This document shows, in pieces, positions 59,501 through 64,000 of a stretch of 64,000 bases of DNA; position 1 is the first letter of the stretch, and the number at the start of each line of letters is the position of its first letter. Source of the DNA: Palsa-504 sp050011155. GTDB taxonomy: Bacteria; Actinomycetota; Actinomycetes; Streptosporangiales; Streptosporangiaceae. The stretch lies in assembly GCA_050011155.1 (NCBI GenBank), contig JBEKJP010000009.1, forward strand, positions 1 to 64,000. Reading direction: 5' to 3'. The notes under the pieces were generated by a model. That model saw nothing but the letters and a program-made list of their open reading frames with translations. It had not been told where the DNA came from and did not search any database. A program made the translations under genes and the position numbers.

Positions 59501-60175
59501 CCCTCCCGCTTCGAGCGGGTCGCGGCCGAGAAGCGAGCCGCCGAGGCACAGCGCCAGCTTGACCGGCTCGGCAAGGTCAACCCGCTGGCCCTGGAGGAGT
59601 ACGAGGCGCTCACCGAGCGGCACAACTTCCTGGCCACCCAGCTCGAGGACCTCCGCAAGACCCGGCGTGACCTGCTCACCGTGGTCAAGGAGGTAGACGA
59701 CCGGGTGCAGGAGGTGTTCGCCTCCGCCTACGCCGACACCGCCCGCGAGTTCGAGCACCTCTTCGGCCGCTTGTTCCCCGGCGGCCAGGGCAACCTGGTG
59801 CTCACCGAGCCCGACGACATGCTGGCCACCGGCATCGAGATCGAGGCCCGGCCGCCCGGCAAGAAGGTCAAGCGGCTGTCCCTGCTGTCCGGCGGCGAGC
59901 GGTCGCTGACCGCGATCGCCTACCTGTTCGCCATCTTCAAGGCCCGCCCGTCGCCGTTCTACGTGCTCGACGAGGTGGAAGCCGCGCTGGACGACACCAA
60001 CCTGCAGCGGCTGCTGCTGGTCTTCGAGGAACTGCGGGAGAGCTCGCAGCTCATCGTCATCACCCACCAGCGCCGGACGATGGAAGCCGCGGACGCCCTC
60101 TACGGCATCACCATGCGCGGCGACGGCGTCTCCGCCGTCATCAGCCAGCAGCTGGCCACCCGCCAGCCGGCCTAG
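56591..60175 (+). CDS. smc: Chromosome segregation protein SMC
   Basis: 1194-residue condensin ATPase. The N-terminal head has GFKSFASATTLRLEPG and Walker A VVGPNGSGKSNIVDAL near residue 31; coiled coil of about 170-500; hinge about 505-665 with GSFAARLRVAKGFEVAITAA; second coil to about 1010; C-terminal head with LSLLSGGERSLTAIAYLFA and Walker B YVLDEVEAALDD. Start GTG 56591. The coils are very Ala/Arg-rich, as usual in high-GC genomes. Confidence 0.97.
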   Translation: MYLKNLTLRGFKSFASATTLRLEPGITCVVGPNGSGKSNIVDALSWVMGEQGAKSLRGGKMEDVVFAGTTSRPPLGRAEVTLTIDNSDGALPIDYTEVTISRLMFRSGQSEYAINGDHCRLLDVQDLLSDSGLGREMHVIVGQGQLDEILHSGPEARRALIEEAAGVLKHRKRKEKALRKLEAMQVNLTRLVDLTAELSRRLKPLGRQAEVARKAAVIQAELRDARLRLLADDYVTLAADLARDEADEAAVLTRRAALETEVGQARAREAELDQAAQQASAVLGRAQETWFALSSLTERLRSTQHLAAQRHTLLTEATAEPDRPGRDPDELDRQADELREEEEGLHERLAAGRQVLAAAAAERAAAEAQLAAAERRQAEGAKAAAARANRVARLREQVGAADSRSAAAREEMDRLEVSAAEARERATGAQDQYEDVQELSGGGDEDRSELIAAHEQAAATLTQSAERVKVLRTAERESARDLAARRARAETLAEAARRGVDASGALLADPGRFSGVIGSFAARLRVAKGFEVAITAALGAAAEAVAVAGLDAAAGILAILRDADAGSAALVVAEPPATSDPFAPFDSAIPSAPPVPAGTAIPATELVRAPDALAEATSELLHDVVVVADLTEARRFVRENPDRRAVTRDGDLLGAHWAQGGGARPQSLFEMRAAADEAAAGLAEAERRCEEAAEALAIAAEAEETARQAVAQALARRHEADAAASEVSGRLGRLAGAARAARDEADRVEAAITSARLAAEKDLTRLEQLRQELTEAEAAAEEPDEPLRDDEARTDLAERCVAARNAEMEARLEVRTAEERLRAIGGRADSLAATAAAERATRQRAAERRRRQVEQAAVARAVALGARYAVEAAEHSVNQALARRADAETASAAGAAELKVVRARVRELAADLDTVVNTAHGTEIARAEHRLRLQQLAEHALEEFGVEGDVLVAEYGPEVPVPVIGDEDALPSRFERVAAEKRAAEAQRQLDRLGKVNPLALEEYEALTERHNFLATQLEDLRKTRRDLLTVVKEVDDRVQEVFASAYADTAREFEHLFGRLFPGGQGNLVLTEPDDMLATGIEIEARPPGKKVKRLSLLSGGERSLTAIAYLFAIFKARPSPFYVLDEVEAALDDTNLQRLLLVFEELRESSQLIVITHQRRTMEAADALYGITMRGDGVSAVISQQLATRQPA

Positions 60176-60184
60176 GCGGCAGTC

Positions 60185-60700
60185 GTGCTGGCGACCGGTT
60201 CCCGGATGTGGCTGGCGGGTAACCCGGGGCCGCCCCCCTCGCTGGCGACGATCGTGTTCATCCCGGTCGCCTTCGTGCTGGCTCTGGTAGTGATCGTGAT
60301 CATCGCGCAGCCCCGGCGGCGCCGGGAGGAACCGCTGCGCGAAGAGCTCGCCGCACAGCCGGCGGTGACCTTCCGGGCTCCTGTCCGTGTCCTGGGCGGC
60401 GCCGGCGGCCTGCCGGTGGCCCAGCGCGGTTCGTTCTACCTGGTCGTCCGTGGTGACGTCTTCGAGGTCGCGAATCCCTTCCGGCCGGCCCGGCTGTTCG
60501 GCCAGCAGTACTGCTACCGGGCCCCGGACACGACCGTCAAGGTCATGGCCGGGTTCCGGCACCACTGGATCGAGATCGAAGGGCAGCCGCCCGGGACGGC
60601 CGCCCTCATCTGGATCAGGCAGCCGGGCCTGACCCGCCAGCTCTGGTACGCCCTCACCAGCGCCGGCGCCCACCCGATCGGCCCCGCCCCGCCACCGTGA
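60185..60700 (+). CDS. Hypothetical protein with one membrane anchor
   Basis: 171 residues from GTG 60185 (or ATG 60206). One hydrophobic segment (TIVFIPVAFVLALVVIVIIA, about residues 22-41), an Arg-rich stop-transfer sequence (QPRRRREE), then a soluble domain rich in aromatic residues (RGSFYLVVRGDVFEVANPF, FRHHWIEIEG). Nine bases after smc and perhaps co-transcribed. Not recognised. Confidence 0.7.
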   Translation: MLATGSRMWLAGNPGPPPSLATIVFIPVAFVLALVVIVIIAQPRRRREEPLREELAAQPAVTFRAPVRVLGGAGGLPVAQRGSFYLVVRGDVFEVANPFRPARLFGQQYCYRAPDTTVKVMAGFRHHWIEIEGQPPGTAALIWIRQPGLTRQLWYALTSAGAHPIGPAPPP

Positions 60701-61173
60701 CCGGCACCGCTCAGTGGGCGTCGGCGCCGTAGATAGCCGACCGCGTAACCGGTATCTCTAGTTCACCTACGCCCCACATGCCACAGCCCGGGCGCTTGGC
60801 TCTGGAATAGCGCGGTGGATCCGGGTTGTGCGGTTGATCCGGGGTACTGGGTAAGTGTTCCGGACAACCTGGGTTTGCGGCGTAGTCGCGGTCAGGGCGG
60901 CCCGTCGTGACGAAATGCCCGCCTTGCCCCGGTTCGCGGCAGCCCGGGCACCCGGTACCGCCGGTCACGCCTTCCCCCAGAGCCGGGACACTGTGAGGGT
61001 GCCCCGGCCAGAACCCGCTGCCAGGAATTCAAGGAAGCTCTGCGCATCCCATTCCAGTGCGTTTCTGCTGGCCAGGCCCGTTCGCCGAGAGCGCGGCACC
61101 CCAGCCATGCCGCAGTAAGACCCCTCTATCCGTTCATGTCCTAACTTCAGGTTAAGACATTCCGGGCGCAGAT

Positions 61174-61226
61174 CATGATCGCGGGCAGTTATGGCCGCAT
61201 AGGGGCCAGAACTGCCCGCGATCATG
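61174..61226. repeat. Palindrome of the GATCATGAAAC family
   Basis: Perfect 17-bp arms CATGATCGCGGGCAGTT (61174-61190) and AACTGCCCGCGATCATG (61210-61226), with GGCC/GGCC able to pair inside the 19-base loop. Bases 61212-61229 are identical to 30819-30836. Confidence 0.9.
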
Positions 61227-61583
61227 AAACAGCACGGCGCGAGGGTGCCGACTTGGGGTCCTGGCGGGGGCAGGAGATGTCTTGCCCGCCCCGCCCGGCT
61301 ACGGACCGGGGTCCATGCCACACCCGGCACAGGCGACACGCCGCAGTCACACCTTATTTTCGAACGCTCACGGAATGCGCCGGATCAACCGCGTAACCCG
61401 AAACAACCACATTTGTCTGCGGCTGGTGATACTGGCGAGCTGGGTGGTGCAGGTGATGAGTGACTAGGCGGACGACGGGCTAGCCGTAGAGGCGGTCGAG
61501 ACCGGATTCCAGCATCTCGAAGGCGGCGGTGGTCTCGGCCCGGCTCTGTCGCCGGAGCGGATCGGCCGGGCCCGGTTCCATGA

Positions 61584-61727
61584 TTCCTCGGCGGGCTGGC
61601 CGCGCTGGCCCTGGGCGGCCTCGCCCTGACCGGGACCGCCACCCCGCTACCGGTGCTGCTGGCCCTCGCGACGCTGGTCGGCCTGCGGCTCCCGTCCGGA
61701 CCTGACGCATCTCAGCCGTCCCGCTAG
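61584..61727 (+). pseudogene. Remnant of a membrane protein C-terminus
   Basis: After TGA at 61581 an open stretch encodes FLGGLAALALGGLALTG and PLPVLLALATLVGLRLP, two hydrophobic segments, then a polar tail and TAG. There is no start or ribosome site. It looks like the last part of a transporter or similar protein that has lost its front. Confidence 0.35.
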
Positions 61728-61778
61728 CCGGCCGGCGGGGTGCGGGCATCGCGCCCGGTCTGAAAGACTGGAGACCTG

Positions 61779-62942
61779 ATGGAATACGTAATCCTGATCA
61801 TCGTCATCGCCGTCCTGGCCCTCGGTACCGGCGGTTACCTGCTGTTCATGCGACCCGGCCGGGGACGCTCCGTGGCGGCGCCGCCCGCCAAGCCCACGGT
61901 GACCCCGCCCGCCGCTGCCTCGACCGAGGGCGGCGGCGCGGCCCAGACGGCGCCCGAGGCCGGGACCGTGCCGGATACGCCCGAGGCCGCGACGGGAGTG
62001 CTCGAGATCGAGCGCCCGCCGCCGTCGGCGGGCCGCCTGGTACGGCTGCGCGCCCGGCTGGCCCGGTCGCAGAGCTCGATGGGCTCGGCGCTGCTGAACC
62101 TGCTGTCCCGGGACCGGCTCGACGACGACACCTGGGACGAGATCGAAGAGGTGCTGATCACCGCCGACGTGGGCGTGGCGGTCTCCCGGGTGATGGTCGA
62201 CGACCTGCGCACCAAGGTCAAGGTGCTCGGCACCCGGACCCCCGACGACGTCCGCGAGCTGCTCAGGACCGAGTTGCTCGCCCAGCTCGGCGAGGACATC
62301 GACCGGTCGCTGCGTACCGCGCCCCACGGCGGCCAGCCCGCGGTGATCCTCATGGTCGGCGTGAACGGCACCGGCAAGACCACCACCTGCGGCAAGCTCG
62401 CGCGGTCGCTGATCGGGGACGGGCAGACCGTGCTGCTCGGGGCGGCCGACACGTTCCGCGCCGCGGCGGCCGACCAGCTCCAGACGTGGGGGCAGCGGGT
62501 GGGGGCCGAGACGGTACGGGCCGACCGGGACGGCGCCGACCCGGCCAGCGTGGCCTTCGAGGCGGTTGCCCAGGGCATCGAGACCGGGGTGGACACGGTG
62601 CTCATCGACACCGCCGGCCGGCTGCACACCAAGGTCGGGCTGATGGACGAGCTCGGCAAGGTCAAGCGGGTAGTGGAGAAGAAGGCCACGGTCGACGAGG
62701 TGCTGCTGGTGATCGACGCCGTTACCGGCCAGAACGGCCTGCGCCAGGCGCGGGTGTTCGCCGAGGTGGTCGACATCACCGGCATCGTCCTGACCAAGCT
62801 GGACGGCACGGCCAAGGGCGGCATCGTCATCTCCGTCCAGCGCGAGCTGGGCGTCCCGGTCAAGCTGGTCGGCCTCGGCGAGGGCCCGGACGACCTGGCC
62901 CCGTTCGATCCCGCCGTCTTCGTGGACGCCATCCTCAGCTGA
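61779..62942 (+). CDS. ftsY: Signal recognition particle receptor FtsY
   Basis: 387-residue SRP GTPase receptor. One N-terminal membrane segment (YVILIIVIAVLALGTGGYLL), a Pro/Ala-rich acidic linker to about residue 85, the NG domain with G1 VGVNGTGKTTTCGKL near 190, DTFRAAAADQLQTWG, G3 DTAGRLHTK near 285 and TKLDGTAKGG near 340. ATG 61779. Confidence 0.96.
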   Translation: MEYVILIIVIAVLALGTGGYLLFMRPGRGRSVAAPPAKPTVTPPAAASTEGGGAAQTAPEAGTVPDTPEAATGVLEIERPPPSAGRLVRLRARLARSQSSMGSALLNLLSRDRLDDDTWDEIEEVLITADVGVAVSRVMVDDLRTKVKVLGTRTPDDVRELLRTELLAQLGEDIDRSLRTAPHGGQPAVILMVGVNGTGKTTTCGKLARSLIGDGQTVLLGAADTFRAAAADQLQTWGQRVGAETVRADRDGADPASVAFEAVAQGIETGVDTVLIDTAGRLHTKVGLMDELGKVKRVVEKKATVDEVLLVIDAVTGQNGLRQARVFAEVVDITGIVLTKLDGTAKGGIVISVQRELGVPVKLVGLGEGPDDLAPFDPAVFVDAILS

Positions 62943-63066
62943 GATCCCGGCCGGAAACACGGCTGTAACAAGGGCCCTGAGTGTTTCACGCGGCCGACAC
63001 ACGCCGACGCTTCCGGTGAAACGTCGGCACCGGAAGGTCGGTAGCAGGACTCCGAAGGGACATCAG

Positions 63067-63405
63067 ATGAAGCTTATTACTGCTGTCATCAAGCCGTTCA
63101 AGCTGGACGACGTAAAGGCCGCGCTACAGGCGTTCGGCGTCCACGGCCTGACGATCACCGAAGCGAGCGGATACGGCAGGCAGCGCGGGCACACCGAGGT
63201 ATATCGCGGGGCTGAGTACCAGGTCGACCTGGTGCCGAAGGTCCGCGTCGAGGTCTTGTGCGAGGACGAGGACGCCGACGACCTGATCGGAGTCGTGGTC
63301 AAGGCGGCGCAGACCGGCCGGATCGGCGACGGGAAGGTCTGGTCGGTCCCGGTCGAGACGGTCGTCAGAGTCCGCACCGGCGAACGCGGACCTGACGCCA
63401 TCTGA
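63067..63405 (+). CDS. glnB: PII nitrogen regulatory protein
   Basis: 112-residue trimeric signal protein sensing ATP/ADP and 2-oxoglutarate. MKLITAVIKPFKLDDVKAAL at the N-terminus; the T-loop GHTEVYRGAEY carries Tyr51, the site modified by GlnD; GRIGDGKVWSVPVETVVRVR is the C-terminal signature. ATG 63067 follows AAGGGA. GTTTCAC (62982) and GTGAAAC (63017) upstream could be GlnR-type half-sites. The usual amtB upstream is absent. Confidence 0.96.
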   Translation: MKLITAVIKPFKLDDVKAALQAFGVHGLTITEASGYGRQRGHTEVYRGAEYQVDLVPKVRVEVLCEDEDADDLIGVVVKAAQTGRIGDGKVWSVPVETVVRVRTGERGPDAI

Positions 63406-63415
63406 GCCGAGTCAC

Positions 63416-64000
63416 ATGAGGCCCAACGGGGGACACGTGGAGGCCATGACTACGTTCGCGGCGGATCGTGCCCGCCGGACCACGCAGGTCGACCGGTGGC
63501 TCGCCGAGCTTCTCGGGGCCGAGGCCGACGTGGCCCTGGTGGCGGTGGGCGGGTACGGCCGCCGCGAACTGCTGCCGCGCAGCGACCTGGATGTCCTGCT
63601 GCTGCACGGCGGCCGGGGCGACATCGCCAGCATCGCGGACCGGATCTGGTACCCGGTCTGGGACTCCGGCGCCGAGCTCGACCACGCGGTGCGCACCGTG
63701 CCGCAGGCCCGGCGGGTGGCCCGGTCCGATCTCAAGGTCGCGCTCGGGCTGCTGTCCGCCCGGCACGTGGCCGGCGACCCTGATCTGACCGAACGCCTTC
63801 GCGCCGGAGCCCTGGAAGACTGGCGTGCGGCCGCGCCCGCGCGCCTGGCCGAGCTGCACGCCGCGCACGACGAGCGGGCCAGGACCAGCGGGGAGCTCGC
63901 CTTCCTGCTCGAGCCCGACCTGAAGGAGGCCCGCGGCGGGCTGCGGGACGTGCACGCGATCCAGGCGGTGGCCGCCGCCTGGGTGGCACCGGCCCCCGGC
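63416..64000 (+). CDS. glnD: GlnD uridylyl/adenylyltransferase, 3' truncated
   Basis: Enzyme modifying the PII T-loop tyrosine in response to nitrogen status; the window ends inside it. The frame is open to base 64000. Starts in frame are ATG 63416, GTG 63437 and ATG 63446; the choice is uncertain. The nucleotidyltransferase motif VGGYGRRELLPRSDLDVLLL is clear, and EPDLKEARGGLRDVHAIQ further on is a GlnD hallmark. Confidence 0.93.
   Translation, partial: MRPNGGHVEAMTTFAADRARRTTQVDRWLAELLGAEADVALVAVGGYGRRELLPRSDLDVLLLHGGRGDIASIADRIWYPVWDSGAELDHAVRTVPQARRVARSDLKVALGLLSARHVAGDPDLTERLRAGALEDWRAAAPARLAELHAAHDERARTSGELAFLLEPDLKEARGGLRDVHAIQAVAAAWVAPAPG

Larger units (their letters stand above)
60701..61778. 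other. Degraded intergenic region with palindrome and gene scraps
   Basis: Over 1 kb between two core genes without an intact gene. Composition drops in places. It holds the 17-bp-arm palindrome at 61174-61226 and, near the right end, a membrane-protein remnant (61584-61727). Frames at 60711-60968 and 61480-61749 on the minus strand have no family features. The region seems to be decayed sequence. Confidence 0.55.

Noticed and set aside
58478..60673. Very long minus-strand frames opposite smc, recG (49599-51737), leuC (39708-41780) and manA (1033-2229)
   Set aside because: These are mirror frames caused by high third-position GC in real genes. Their translations are Gly/Arg/Gln-rich without family motifs.
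60711..60968. 85-codon minus-strand frame with several Cys and Gly
   Set aside because: Composition is that of non-coding DNA; no ribosome site and no conserved pattern.
1..64000. CRISPR arrays, insertion sequences, prophage genes, rRNA
   Set aside because: I looked for regularly spaced repeats, transposase motifs, phage structural genes and rRNA signatures and found none. The tandem repeats seen have no spacers.

Overview
This is a 64 kb piece of a high-GC actinobacterial chromosome. Third codon positions are almost all G or C, GTG and TTG starts are common, many neighbouring genes overlap by ATGA or GTGA, and the housekeeping order at the right end (cofC/fbiD, thiL, rpmB, recG, rsmD, coaD, DUF177, rpmF, rnc, mutM, smc, ftsY, glnB, glnD) is the one known from Streptomyces and Streptosporangiales. 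I cannot name the genus.

Layout. 1-4.4 kb: end of a moeZ-type gene, a small unknown gene, manA, an ABC-F ATPase gene broken by an internal deletion, then tRNA-Gln(CTG) and tRNA-Glu(CTC). 4.4-14.8 kb: an accessory island of lower GC. It holds an MFS exporter, a radical SAM/SPASM maturase of the FxsB family, a separate HExxH-type peptide hydroxylase, an FxsT-like NB-ARC/TPR protein, a second STAND ATPase with TPRs, a small membrane/coiled-coil protein and, in a gap, a 55-codon gene (12029-12196) that looks like an FxsA-type precursor peptide with an unusual C-terminus. This is the most interesting locus in the window: a variant FxsA-like RiPP system with a split maturase pair and two signalling-type ATPases. 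14.8-23.7 kb: class II amidotransferase, GH20 hexosaminidase, M24 peptidase, a NarL-type two-component pair, a LapA-like protein, and a MocR regulator divergent from an EamA transporter with a clear operator between them.

23.8-30.6 kb: a five-gene, translationally coupled operon on the minus strand (ATP-grasp ligase, two IucA/IucC synthetases, PLP decarboxylase, Suc/Fer-like iron-sulfur protein). It starts at a perfect 19-bp IdeR/DmdR iron box, so it is very probably an iron-repressed NRPS-independent siderophore pathway. 31.2-33.8 kb: a DAHP synthase gene preceded by a leaderless-looking leader peptide with Trp, Tyr and Phe codons and competing hairpins, which is a probable attenuator, converging on trpB2. 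34-35.7 kb: TetR with twin operators and a divergent MDR oxidoreductase. 35.7-38.7 kb: the three-gene proton-translocating transhydrogenase operon. 39-42 kb: NdgR (IclR), leuC and leuD with a palindromic operator. 42.4-64 kb: hup, ddl, a PLP trans-sulfuration enzyme, gpsA, plsC and the housekeeping run ending in a truncated glnD. The amtB gene expected between ftsY and glnB is missing.

Almost all lines of evidence are direct reading of the sequence plus family knowledge; no database search was possible.
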